This document shows, piece by piece, positions 1 through 7,138 of a stretch of DNA of 8,691 nt (the first letter of the stretch is position 1; every line of letters begins with the position of its first letter). The notes beneath the pieces are model-generated. The model was not told the origin of the DNA. It saw only the letters and a list, made by a program, of their open reading frames with translations, and searched no databases. Source of the stretch: Pseudomonadota bacterium. Its GTDB lineage: Bacteria; Pseudomonadota; Gammaproteobacteria; Steroidobacterales; Steroidobacteraceae. The stretch spans positions 1 through 8,691 of the forward strand of contig CANGMU010000086.1 in assembly GCA_947454665.1 (NCBI GenBank), read 5' to 3'. A program made the translations under genes and the position numbers.

Positions 1-300
1 AGCGCCGCGCACCGAGAGACGCAGTTGGCCGGCCCAGGTGGCTGCGACTGCATCGGCCTGGAGGCGCAGGTCGTGACCGAGTTCCAGATCGACCTGCTCC
101 AGCCGCAGCAAGGGCCAGAGGCCGACGTGGATCACCCCGATCCGGGCCGCCATGCCATGGCGCAGGGCGGCAGACTCGAGCCGCGCGCGAACGACCTGCT
201 CGAGCGCTGGTCTCAGCCACAGTGTGAACAGGCCGGCCAGCAGCGCCGCGGCGATCGCTCCCAACCACCACCATTTCCTGCGCGGGCTGAACCTGATCAT
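1..300 (-). CDS. AsmA-like membrane-anchored protein, N-terminal part (cut by window edge)
   Basis: Reading the minus strand from ATG at 300 gives 100 codons open to the window edge, so only the N-terminus is visible. Residues 1-9 are basic (MIRFSPRRK). Residues 10-29 form one hydrophobic membrane segment (WWWLGAIAAALLAGLFTLWL). The following part reads like the start of AsmA-type envelope proteins: an amphipathic 'RPALEQVVRARLESAALRHG' helix, then IGVIHVGLWPLLRLEQVDLEL. Such proteins are anchored in the inner membrane with the bulk in the periplasm, and the family is linked to outer-membrane lipid or envelope homeostasis. The start is fixed by an in-frame TAG about 40 bases upstream, with no other ATG, GTG or TTG between. 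The Shine-Dalgarno is weak. It is transcribed away from the cytochrome cluster and is probably unrelated to it. A peptidoglycan transglycosylase with an AsmA-like N-terminus is an alternative that the missing part would settle. Confidence 0.7.
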   Translation of the reverse strand, partial: MIRFSPRRKWWWLGAIAAALLAGLFTLWLRPALEQVVRARLESAALRHGMAARIGVIHVGLWPLLRLEQVDLELGHDLRLQADAVAATWAGQLRLSVRGA

Positions 301-554
301 CGGGATGAGGATGCCACCAAATGCAAAGCTGCGGTCCTGCTACCCAGTGGCGTGGTACTGCCGCTACCAGTGTTCGGCGGTGGCGCCCCTGTGGCAATGT
401 GGGCGGTGAGAAAGTCCATGGAGCCGGCAGCGGGAATTCCCTGTTGCAGGCCGGGTGTCTCCACCACCAAATATTACAAGCAGACGGTGGAAGACGTGGC
501 CTGGCGGGCGGCTCGAAGAGGCTCTCCCGATCATTGTTGTGAGGTAGGGGTGTT
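301..554. promoter_or_regulatory. Divergent intergenic region between the AsmA-like gene and the cytochrome operon
   Basis: This 254-base gap lies between two divergent starts, so it must hold promoters for both directions unless transcription enters from outside. On the minus strand, TTGCCA (397-392) is followed after 17 bases by AACACT (374-369), a good -35 with a poor -10. On the plus strand the only AT-rich patch is around 469-477 (AAATATTAC), a plausible -10 area without a convincing -35. A GC-rich hairpin (362-368 with 379-385, one G-T pair) has no T tract and is not a terminator. Open frames crossing this region have no family resemblance and look like non-coding shadows. The promoter assignments are guesses from consensus matching by eye. 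Confidence 0.3.
541..550 (+). promoter_or_regulatory. Ribosome binding site of the DUF1592 cytochrome gene
   Basis: The purine-rich GAGGTAGGGG ends four bases before ATG 555; its GAGG part lies ten bases before the start. It supports ATG 555 as the start, which also gives a clean signal peptide. Confidence 0.6.
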
Positions 555-2948
555 ATGCGGTTGATGACGTTGTTGATGCTCGCGGGTGCTGCCGCTTTCT
601 CGCACGGCGCCGTTGCCCAACGCAGCAGCGTGGACAGTGGTGCGCTGATCGAGAAGTACTGCACGGGCTGCCACAACGGCGAGGACTTCGCCGGTGGGCT
701 CGACCTGCAAACCGCCAATGCCCACACCCTTGCCGAAAAACCCGAAGTCGGCGAGAAACTGATCAAGCGCCTGCGTGCCGACATGATGCCGCCCGTGGGC
801 AAGGAACGCCCGTCCTACGACACCGTTCAGGAACTGGCTCGTGTGCTTGAACAGAGCATCGACAAGCGCGCTGCCGCGAAATCCGCGTACCTGCCGGCGC
901 CGGGGCTTCATCGTCTGAACCGCACCGAATACAGCAACGCCGTCCGCGACCTGCTGGCGCTCAATATCGACGCCTCGAAGTTCCTGCCTTCGGACGACTC
1001 CAGTCACGGCTTCGACAACATGGCCGGCACCTTGACCACCTCGCCGGCCTTGATGGAGGCCTACCTGTCGGCGGCCGGCAAGATCAGTCGTCTTGCCATC
1101 GGCACCGAAACGGCGCCCACGCTGGCGGTGTTCGATGCGCCGCATGACACCAGCCAGAACGAATACGTCGACGGGCTGCCGTTTGGCACGCGCGGCGGCA
1201 TGCTGATCGAACACGAGTTCCCCGCTGATGGCGAGTACACGCTGACCGTCAAGGGCATGACCGGTTACTTCACCGCGGTGCTCGGCAACGTCAAGGGCGA
1301 GAAGCTGGAAGTCACCGTCGACGGGAAGCGCGTCTACCTGTACGACTGGGACAAGGAGATCTCCACCAAGCGCAGCGATGGCGGCAAGACGCCGGCATTG
1401 CCGATCAGCGCTGGCTTCCATCGCATCGGCGTGGCCTTCCTCGCCACCAGCGACCTGCCGGACACGGGGCTCAACAAATCGTTCCAGCGTACGATGAACT
1501 CGCCGGGCGCGATTTCCGGTTACACCTTCTACCCCCATGTCGGCCAGGTGTTCATCGAAGGCCCGTTCAAGGGCAAGGTGGCGACCGAGACGCAGAGCCG
1601 TCGTCGGATCTTCGAGTGCTACCCGCGGAGCGCCAGCGAGGAGGCCGACTGCGCGCGCCGGATCATCACGACGCTGACCACGAAGGCCTTTCGTCGTCCG
1701 GCGAGCACGGATGACATCAAGGCTGTGACGGCGTTCTATCGCAGCGACCGTGAGCGTGGCGGCAAATTCGACAGTGGCATCGAAGCAGTGATCCAGCGCC
1801 TGCTGACGGATCCGGACTTCATCTACCGGGCCGAGATCGAACCGGCCAAGGTGGCGGTGGGTACGACCTATCGGATCAGTGATCTCGAGCTGGCCTCGCG
1901 CCTGTCGTTCTTCCTGTGGAGCAGCATCCCCGACCTGGAGCTGATCAATCTCGCCGCCGCCAATACCCTGCATCGGCCGGAAGTGCTGAAGAAGCAGGTC
2001 GACCGCATGATCGCCGATCCGCGGTCGCAGGCGCTGGTGCGGAACTTCACCGGGCAGTGGCTGAATGTCCGCGGCATCGCGGCCAGTGAGCCAGTGGTGA
2101 ACCTGTTCCCAGACTTCGACAGTACGCTGCGCGATGCCTTCAAGCGCGAGGTGGAGCTCTTCTTCACGAGCATCATCCAGGAAGACCGCAGCGTGCATGA
2201 CTTGCTGACGGCGGATTACACCTTCGTCAACGAGCGCCTCGCCAAGCACTACGGTATCCCCGGCATCTATGGCCCGCAGTTCCGTCGGGTCACGCTGGGG
2301 CCTGAGCAGGACATGCGCAAGGGCCTGCTCGGCAAGGGCGCGCTGATGACGATCACGTCCGACGCGGCGCGGACGTCGCCGGTGAAGCGCGGAAAATGGT
2401 TCCTGCAGACTTTCTACGGCGTCAGCCCGCCGGATCCGCCGCCGGGCGTCGAGGTCAAGTTGGACCAGAAACCCGGCGAAGCCCCGAAGAGCATGCGTGA
2501 GCGCCTTGTGCTCCACACCACCAACCCGAGTTGCGCCAGCTGCCACAAGCAGTTCGAGCCCATGGGCCTGGTCTTGGAGAACTTCGACGCGGTGGGCCAG
2601 TGGCGCACGACGGAAGTCGGCAATCCGATCGACTCGGTCGCCACCATCAACGACGGCACGCGCATCGACGGCATCAAGGGCCTGCGCGACCTGACGATGC
2701 GCAAGCGAGAGATGTTCGCGGAAGTGGTGATCGAAAACCTGCTCACCTACGCCATCGGCCGCGGCCTCGATCACCACGACATGCCGCTGGTTCGTTCGCT
2801 GACGCACGACGCAGCCAAGCGCGATTACCGGTTTTCCTCACTGGTGATGGGTGTGGTCCAGAGCCCGGCCTTCACCATGAACATGAAATCCGCTGACATG
2901 AAATCAGTCGACATGAAATTGGCCGCAGTGTCGACGAAGGGGGAGTAA
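555..2948 (+). CDS. Secreted dihaem c-type cytochrome, DUF1587-DUF1595-DUF1592-DUF1588-DUF1585 protein
   Basis: The 797-residue protein starts with a Sec signal peptide (cleavage near AVA-Q, residue 21). Residues 25-105 form a cytochrome c domain with CTGCH at 36-40 and a possible methionine ligand in MMPP (77-80). DUF1587 follows at about 118-182 (LHRLNRTEYSNAVRDLLAL). A beta-rich region at about 195-345 resembles a carbohydrate-binding sandwich (GEYTLTVKG, LEVTVDGKRV). Next come DUF1595 (355-425), DUF1592 (437-570, LSDLELASRLSFFLWSSIPD when allowing I/L), DUF1588 (583-668) with a second haem motif CASCH at 660-664, and DUF1585 (698-773, LLTYAIGRGLDHHDMP). The domain order and length are those of the full family, first described from Planctomycetes and common in Acidobacteria and some Proteobacteria. 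Its molecular function is unknown; electron transfer in the periplasm is inferred from the two haem motifs. It ends four bases before the DUF1552 gene, its usual partner, so the two are almost certainly cotranscribed. The last 20 residues carry a short repeat. Confidence 0.93.
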   Translation: MRLMTLLMLAGAAAFSHGAVAQRSSVDSGALIEKYCTGCHNGEDFAGGLDLQTANAHTLAEKPEVGEKLIKRLRADMMPPVGKERPSYDTVQELARVLEQSIDKRAAAKSAYLPAPGLHRLNRTEYSNAVRDLLALNIDASKFLPSDDSSHGFDNMAGTLTTSPALMEAYLSAAGKISRLAIGTETAPTLAVFDAPHDTSQNEYVDGLPFGTRGGMLIEHEFPADGEYTLTVKGMTGYFTAVLGNVKGEKLEVTVDGKRVYLYDWDKEISTKRSDGGKTPALPISAGFHRIGVAFLATSDLPDTGLNKSFQRTMNSPGAISGYTFYPHVGQVFIEGPFKGKVATETQSRRRIFECYPRSASEEADCARRIITTLTTKAFRRPASTDDIKAVTAFYRSDRERGGKFDSGIEAVIQRLLTDPDFIYRAEIEPAKVAVGTTYRISDLELASRLSFFLWSSIPDLELINLAAANTLHRPEVLKKQVDRMIADPRSQALVRNFTGQWLNVRGIAASEPVVNLFPDFDSTLRDAFKREVELFFTSIIQEDRSVHDLLTADYTFVNERLAKHYGIPGIYGPQFRRVTLGPEQDMRKGLLGKGALMTITSDAARTSPVKRGKWFLQTFYGVSPPDPPPGVEVKLDQKPGEAPKSMRERLVLHTTNPSCASCHKQFEPMGLVLENFDAVGQWRTTEVGNPIDSVATINDGTRIDGIKGLRDLTMRKREMFAEVVIENLLTYAIGRGLDHHDMPLVRSLTHDAAKRDYRFSSLVMGVVQSPAFTMNMKSADMKSVDMKLAAVSTKGE
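2881..2925 (+). repeat. Three imperfect 15-base tandem repeats inside the 3' end of the cytochrome gene
   Basis: Three consecutive 15-base units each begin ACATGAAAT (2881, 2896, 2911) and differ in their last six bases. In the protein this gives N/D-M-K-S/L repeats (MNMKSADMKSVDMKLA) after the end of the DUF1585 domain. Each unit is a multiple of three, so gain or loss would keep the frame. It looks like a slippage-made tail with no evident function. Confidence 0.8.
2937..2945 (+). promoter_or_regulatory. Strong ribosome binding site of the DUF1552 gene, abutting the upstream stop codon
   Basis: AAGGGGGAG lies seven bases before ATG 2953 and runs directly into the TAA stop (2946-2948) of the cytochrome gene. 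This arrangement suggests translational coupling of the two products. Confidence 0.75.
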
Positions 2949-2952
2949 AGCC

Positions 2953-4305
2953 ATGTTCATCACCAAAAAGCACATCAGCCGTCGTGCCATGTTGCGCGGC
3001 GCTGGCACCGCACTGGCTCTTCCCTTGCTGGATGCGATGATTCCCGCCATGACGGCGGAATCGAAGACCGCTGCAAAGACGCCGCCGCGCTTTTTCGGCG
3101 GCTTCGTGCCGCATGGCGCCGCACCTGGCTACTGGATTCCCGAAAAGGTCGGCGCTCTGCCTGCCGAGCTGCCGTTCATCTGGAAGCCGATGGAGCCGTT
3201 CCGTCAGCACCTGAACATCCTGACGGGTCTGCATTCGCGCTCCGCCGAGCCGCCTCCGGGTGAAACCGGCGCCGACCACTGGGTGGCCGCGGCCTACCTC
3301 TGCGCGCAGAAGCCGCGCAAGACCGCCGGTGCCGATGTGTACGCCGGCCAGACCATTGACCAGATCATCGCCGCCCGCTACGGACAGGAAACGCTGCTGC
3401 CTTCGGTGGAAATTTCCGTGGAAGACCCGGGCTCGGGTTCCAGCAACTGCGGCGAAGGCTACAGCTGCGTCTACACGAACACGATTTCGTGGGCGGCTCC
3501 GAACACGCCCCTGCCGATGGAGCTGAACCCGCAGGTCGTCTTCGAGCGCATGTTCGGCAGCGGCAGCACCGCCGAGCAGCGCGTGATGCGCCGTGAGCGC
3601 AACCAGAGCATCCTTGATTCGGTCAACGACAAGATCAGGGGTGTGCGCAACACCATCAGCGCGCCGGACCGTGCGCGCCTGGATGCCTTCACGGACAACG
3701 TCCGTGAAATCGAGCGCCGCCTGAAGATCGCCGCGAGCGCGACCACGGCCGCCCCGGAGAATTTCGCAGTGCCCCCGGGCATTCCGCAGTCCTTCGACCA
3801 GCACATCAAGATCATGTTCGATCTGCTGACGCTCGGGTTCCAGGCCGACATCACCCGCGTTGGCACCATGCTGTTCGCGCGCGATCTCACGGGCCGCGTC
3901 TATCCGGAGAGTGATTCGCCGACACTGGGTTTCCACGGTGGTTCGCACCATGGCGAGGACCCGAACCTGATCAATCAGCTGTCGAAGATCAACCAGTACC
4001 ACGTGAAGATGCTGGCCTACTTCGTCGACAAGCTGGCGAACACCAACGATGGCGACGGCTCGCTGCTCGACCACTCGTTGCTGATGTACGGCAGCAACAT
4101 GGGCAATCCCAACCAGCACGCCCACTACGACGTGCCGCATATCCTTGTTGGTGGCAACAACGGCAAGCTCAAGGGCGGTCGTCATCTGGCCTTCCCGACC
4201 AAGCAGGTGCCGACCGGCAACCTGCTGGTGAGCATCCTCGATCAGTTCGACATCCACCGTGAAAATTTCGGCGACAGCACTGGTCGTCTGCCTGGTCTGG
4301 TGTGA
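2953..4305 (+). CDS. Tat-exported DUF1552 family protein
   Basis: The 450-residue protein is a full-length DUF1552 member. Its N-terminus has a twin-arginine signal (SRRAMLRGAG at 9-18, hydrophobic ALALPLLDAMI to residue 30), so it is probably folded in the cytoplasm before export. Family signatures visible are FFGGFVPHGAAPGYW (47-61), the cysteine-containing SNCGEGYSCVYTNTISW (164-180), HGGSHHGEDP (328-337), LLMYGSNMGNPNQHAHYDVP (376-395) and the ending NLLVSILDQFDI...FGDSTGRLPGL. DUF1552 is related to DUF1501 and is thought to have an alkaline-phosphatase-like fold; the conserved His and Asp residues could bind metal, but no activity is established. It sits four bases after the DUF1592 cytochrome, a pairing found in many phyla, so the two probably act together. 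C166 and C172 could form a disulfide. The start is supported by a strong ribosome binding site and the Tat signal. Confidence 0.93.
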   Translation: MFITKKHISRRAMLRGAGTALALPLLDAMIPAMTAESKTAAKTPPRFFGGFVPHGAAPGYWIPEKVGALPAELPFIWKPMEPFRQHLNILTGLHSRSAEPPPGETGADHWVAAAYLCAQKPRKTAGADVYAGQTIDQIIAARYGQETLLPSVEISVEDPGSGSSNCGEGYSCVYTNTISWAAPNTPLPMELNPQVVFERMFGSGSTAEQRVMRRERNQSILDSVNDKIRGVRNTISAPDRARLDAFTDNVREIERRLKIAASATTAAPENFAVPPGIPQSFDQHIKIMFDLLTLGFQADITRVGTMLFARDLTGRVYPESDSPTLGFHGGSHHGEDPNLINQLSKINQYHVKMLAYFVDKLANTNDGDGSLLDHSLLMYGSNMGNPNQHAHYDVPHILVGGNNGKLKGGRHLAFPTKQVPTGNLLVSILDQFDIHRENFGDSTGRLPGLV

Positions 4306-4312
4306 CGGGCTT

Positions 4313-4319
4313 GAGGGTG
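4313..4319 (+). promoter_or_regulatory. Ribosome binding site deciding the ankyrin gene start
   Basis: GAGGGTG lies six bases before ATG 4326. It favours this ATG over the in-frame GTG at 4302, which overlaps the DUF1552 stop codon and has no ribosome binding site at proper spacing, and over the GTG at 4317, which lies inside the site itself. Confidence 0.6.
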
Positions 4320-4325
4320 AACATC

Positions 4326-6224
4326 ATGCGTAGCGTTGTCTGGAATGCGTTCTCCGCGGTGTTGCTGTCGACGATGGCTGGCCAGGCCTCCGCGCAGGCG
4401 GAAATGGCGGATGCGGCTGCCAGGGGGGATACGGTATCGATCGAGCGGCTGCTGAAGGGCGGCGCCGACGTGAATGCCCAGCAGGCCGATGGCGCCACGG
4501 CGCTGCAATGGGCGGCCTATCGCGGCGACGCGAAGCTGGTCGAGCGCCTGCTGAAGGCGGGCGCCAAGCCGGGCCTGTCCAATCGCAATGGCGCTACGCC
4601 CTTGTGGCTGGCCGCGAACCGTGGCGACGCCGCGGTCATCCAGGTGCTGCTCAAGGGCGGTGCCGACGCCAACGAACAGCTGCCGCTCGGCCGACGCCCG
4701 CTGATGCTGGCGGCACGCTCGGGCAATGTGGATGCCGTGCACGCCCTGATTGAGCACGGTGCCGATGTGAATGCCAGTGAAGCAGAGCGGGGCACCACCG
4801 CCTTGATGCAGGCGGCCGACCAGGGCCATGCCGGTGTCCTGAAAGAATTGATACAGCACGGCGCCAAGGTGGCGGCCGTGTCGAAGCCGGTGCTGCGCGA
4901 TGGGCGATCGGCGGCGCTTGGCAATTCCGAGGATCCCCGCCGTGCGGTGCGGCAGCAGAACATTGCGGCGCTCTGCGAAGCCAAGAAGCCCGACCTGGAA
5001 CAGGTGAGGGCACAGCGTGTCCTGCTGATGGGCGATAGCCAGAAGACGGTTCCTGCTGCCGACCTGTGCAAGGGCATCCAGCGCACCGGCCTGGGCTTCG
5101 TGACCATTGCCGGCGCCGGCGGCAATGCCGGCGCGGGTGTCGGCGGCGAAGTGGCGTTCGAGGTCGACGCGAACGGCAATCTTGTCCTCGACGCGAATGG
5201 CGATCCGGTCCCCGTCCGGACCAACCGCCGCGCCCCGCGTGAAGCGGACGGCGGTGAGTTGACTGCGCTGGTCTACGCCGCGCGGACGGGCAGCATCGAT
5301 GCCGCACGCGCGCTGCTGGAAGGTGGCGCCGACGTGAACCAGACGACGCGCTACGGCTGGAGCCCGCTGCTGGCCGCCACGCAGAACCAGAACTACCAGA
5401 TGGCGAAGTTCCTCATCGAGCGCGGCGCCAAGGTGAACCTGGCCAACAAGGGTGGCTGGACGCCGCTTTACCTTGCCACGGACAACCGCAATATCGAAGG
5501 CGGCGACTACCCGACGCGTACGGCCGACATGGACAGCCTTGCGTTTATCACTTTCCTGCTCGACAAGGGCGCGGACATCAATGCCCGCATCACCGAGAGC
5601 ACGGAAACGCGCACGGTGTTCACCAACCAATGGTTGAACGAAGATGGCGCAACGGCTTTCCTGCGTGCCGCGCAGTCCGGCGATCTGGAGCTGTTGAAGC
5701 TGCTGGTCTCGCGCGGTGCGGATCCAAAGATCAACACACGACTGGGTGTGACGCCGCTGGCGGTGGCCGCCGGTATCGGCTGGGTGGAAGGCGTGACGCG
5801 CGAGCGGTCTACCGTGGAGACGGTGGCGTCCGTGAAATACCTGCTGTCGCTGGGCATCGACCCCAACTTCCAGGCCAGCACCGGCCGCGTGGCGCTGCAC
5901 GGCGCTGCACACAAGGGTTCGACCGAGGTCGTCAAGGTGCTGGTGGAGGCGGGCGCCAAGGTGGATGTGCGCGATTTCGGCAACACGGACAACCGCGGCA
6001 GCCCCGAACTGTCTGCCCACACGTGGTTGCCGATCGACTATGCCGATGGGCTCGTCCGCGTTGGTGTGCAGTCGGCGATCCCCCATCCGGAGACCGCAAA
6101 GGTGCTGCGCGATTACATGCTGAAGGTCGGGGTGAAGGCGCCGCCGGAAGGCCGCACGCTGGAATCGCTGTGCATCGTCGAAGTGTGCAGGCCGGGCTAC
6201 GATCCGATCGGCATCAACAACTGA
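4326..6224 (+). CDS. Secreted ankyrin-repeat protein with a central glycine-rich insert
   Basis: From ATG 4326 the product is 632 residues. Residues 1-24 are a Sec signal peptide (cleavage near ASA-Q), so the repeats face the periplasm. About five ankyrin repeats fill residues 24-185 (GGADVN, GATPLWLAANRGD, HGADVN), followed by an insert at 186-309. About six more repeats follow at 310-550; those at 376-421 and 473-517 carry loops (NIEGGDYPTRTADMD, GIGWVEGVTRE). The C-terminal block has HTWLPIDYADGLVRVGVQSA (565-584) and LCIVEVCRPGYDPIGIN (615-631). The only cysteines are C217 and C248 in the insert and C616 and C621 near the end, suggesting two disulfides. From memory, this architecture recurs next to DUF1592/DUF1552 genes in Acidobacteria and Proteobacteria. 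A scaffold role for the cytochrome/DUF1552 pair is inferred from the 20-base spacing and the fold. Ankyrin proteins have no enzymatic activity of their own. Confidence 0.92.
   Translation: MRSVVWNAFSAVLLSTMAGQASAQAEMADAAARGDTVSIERLLKGGADVNAQQADGATALQWAAYRGDAKLVERLLKAGAKPGLSNRNGATPLWLAANRGDAAVIQVLLKGGADANEQLPLGRRPLMLAARSGNVDAVHALIEHGADVNASEAERGTTALMQAADQGHAGVLKELIQHGAKVAAVSKPVLRDGRSAALGNSEDPRRAVRQQNIAALCEAKKPDLEQVRAQRVLLMGDSQKTVPAADLCKGIQRTGLGFVTIAGAGGNAGAGVGGEVAFEVDANGNLVLDANGDPVPVRTNRRAPREADGGELTALVYAARTGSIDAARALLEGGADVNQTTRYGWSPLLAATQNQNYQMAKFLIERGAKVNLANKGGWTPLYLATDNRNIEGGDYPTRTADMDSLAFITFLLDKGADINARITESTETRTVFTNQWLNEDGATAFLRAAQSGDLELLKLLVSRGADPKINTRLGVTPLAVAAGIGWVEGVTRERSTVETVASVKYLLSLGIDPNFQASTGRVALHGAAHKGSTEVVKVLVEAGAKVDVRDFGNTDNRGSPELSAHTWLPIDYADGLVRVGVQSAIPHPETAKVLRDYMLKVGVKAPPEGRTLESLCIVEVCRPGYDPIGINN
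5166..5213 (+). repeat. Two imperfect 24-base direct repeats in the ankyrin gene insert
   Basis: Two adjacent 24-base units, both starting GACGCGAA (5166-5189 and 5190-5213), encode DANGNLVL and DANGDPVP (residues 281-296). They lie in the non-ankyrin insert, just after a glycine/alanine-rich stretch. They look like an in-frame duplication forming a loop or short beta hairpin; the Asp/Asn content would allow calcium binding, but no canonical calcium motif is present. Confidence 0.65.
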
Positions 6225-6252
6225 CCGGACCAAGAGGACGCGCGGCAGCGGG

Positions 6253-6281
6253 TTGTCGATTGCAGTGTCACCGGCTAGGCT
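6253..6281 (+). promoter_or_regulatory. Possible weak sigma-70 promoter for genes 4-6
   Basis: TTGTCG (6253-6258) and TAGGCT (6276-6281) are separated by exactly 17 bases and lie 65 bases before ATG 6346. Each matches the consensus at three of six positions, so the match is weak. It falls in the longest intergenic gap of the plus-strand cluster (121 bases), where a second transcription start would be expected. No terminator hairpin with a T tract is visible in the gap, so read-through from the ankyrin gene is also possible. Confidence 0.3.
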
Positions 6282-6332
6282 GGTTGCCTGATCAAGCCGA
6301 GCGTGAGACTTGGCATATCGGCCCAACCCTTC

Positions 6333-6340
6333 GAGAGAAA
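6333..6340 (+). promoter_or_regulatory. Ribosome binding site for gene 4
   Basis: GAGAGAAA lies five bases before ATG 6346. It is modest, but together with the signal peptide it favours this start over the in-frame TTG at 6310, which would put twelve polar residues before the signal sequence. Confidence 0.45.
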
Positions 6341-6345
6341 GTGAC

Positions 6346-7107
6346 ATGCCTCGTGCCCTCGCGCTGCTCGCGTTCTTGTTCCTGCTGCCGCACGGCGAGG
6401 CTGGGGCTGCTGCCCCCGCTCTTCGCAAGACCCCGGACATTTTCGGCATCTGGATGACGGTAGTCCCCAGCAGCCCGAATTACCTTCCTGCTTGGGCGAG
6501 CAAGCCCAATACGCCCGCCCCGGAATTCACGGCCTGGGGCGCTGAGCGCTCCCGGGAACTGGGACGCCTCGGGCCCGAACTGCCGACGCCCAGCGCCTGT
6601 GAGCCCGTCCACCCCCTGGCTTTCATCGGTGGGTTCTTCCCGCTCCAGATCCTGCAGGGCCACAACCAGATCGTGATGATGAACGAGTGGGTCGCCGTGC
6701 CGCGGCGTCTCTACACGGACGGGCGCGGGCATCCGCCCGCTGAGGACCTCTTGCCGAGCTGGCAAGGTCATTCGATCGCCCGCTGGGAAGGCGACACGCT
6801 AGTCGTTGACACGATCGGCCTCAACGGGCGGACGCGTCCGACCAACGGATACTTCGCGAACAGCGTGAACGCGACGCCCGAGAGCCTGAAGGTGCCGCGC
6901 CTGCCGGGCAGCGACCAGGCGCATCTCGTCGAGCGGATCCGCCTCGTGGGCAAGGGCAATATCCTCGAGGTCACGAGGACGTTCACCGATCCCAAGACCT
7001 ATGTCCGCCCGTTCACGAGCACGATCTATCTGGAGCGCAGCCCGGACATCGACGTCCAGGAGTACTACTGCTCCGACAACGAGCGCGCCGGCGATGAAGG
7101 CCACTGA
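6346..7107 (+). CDS. Secreted protein of an uncharacterised family (RRLYTDGR / GHSIARWEGDTLVVDT motifs)
   Basis: The product has 253 residues with a Sec signal peptide (MPRALALLAFLFLLPHGEAGA, cleavage around residue 20-23). The mature part opens with PDIFGIW (30-36) and has the conserved core RRLYTDGRGHP (120-130), GHSIARWEGDTLVVDTIGL (141-159), HLVERIRL (193-200), LEVTRTFTDPKTYVRPFT (207-224) and EYYCSDNER (239-247). I recognise this pattern from many 'hypothetical proteins' of soil bacteria, often encoded near DUF6152 genes, but know of no assigned function. The alternating hydrophobic pattern suggests a mostly beta, perhaps lipocalin-like, fold. The only two cysteines, C85 and C242, could form one disulfide. 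It lies 31 bases before the DUF6152 gene, so the two are probably cotranscribed. An envelope-located binding protein is the most cautious guess. Confidence 0.85.
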   Translation: MPRALALLAFLFLLPHGEAGAAAPALRKTPDIFGIWMTVVPSSPNYLPAWASKPNTPAPEFTAWGAERSRELGRLGPELPTPSACEPVHPLAFIGGFFPLQILQGHNQIVMMNEWVAVPRRLYTDGRGHPPAEDLLPSWQGHSIARWEGDTLVVDTIGLNGRTRPTNGYFANSVNATPESLKVPRLPGSDQAHLVERIRLVGKGNILEVTRTFTDPKTYVRPFTSTIYLERSPDIDVQEYYCSDNERAGDEGH

Positions 7108-7126
7108 CGATGCAGCCCACCACGGC

Positions 7127-7132
7127 AGGAGA
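7127..7132 (+). promoter_or_regulatory. Ribosome binding site deciding the DUF6152 gene start
   Basis: AGGAGA lies six bases before ATG 7139. This rejects the longer reading from 7001, which overlaps gene 4 by more than 100 bases and would bury the signal peptide behind 46 low-complexity residues. Confidence 0.75.
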
Positions 7133-7138
7133 TTCCCG

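Noticed and set aside
362..385. GC-rich hairpin in the divergent intergenic region
   Set aside because: A seven-pair stem with a ten-base loop and no T tract is expected by chance in such GC-rich DNA and is not placed as a terminator.
25..564. 179-codon plus-strand open frame in the left part of the window
   Set aside because: It lies antisense to the AsmA-like start and crosses the divergent promoter region. It is low-complexity, Pro/Gly/Arg-rich, and has no recognisable family.
531..2807. 758-codon open frame on the minus strand opposite the cytochrome gene
   Set aside because: The translation is rich in Arg, His, Gln, Asp and Val without any domain or signal, as expected of the antisense of GC-rich coding DNA. 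The plus-strand gene has a complete recognised domain series.
2872..4257. 461-codon open frame on the minus strand opposite the DUF1552 gene
   Set aside because: Same antisense composition as the other shadows, and it overlaps a full-length recognised gene.
4302..4325. Upstream GTG start for the ankyrin gene overlapping the DUF1552 stop codon
   Set aside because: It would add eight residues before a good signal peptide, and the ribosome binding site at 4313-4319 is placed for ATG 4326.
4242..6449. 735-codon open frame on the minus strand opposite the ankyrin gene, with a repeating 'HVGAALQQ / GARLQQALD' pattern
   Set aside because: The periodicity is the mirror image of the ankyrin repeats on the plus strand. 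It has no independent start context and spans the intergenic gap into gene 4.
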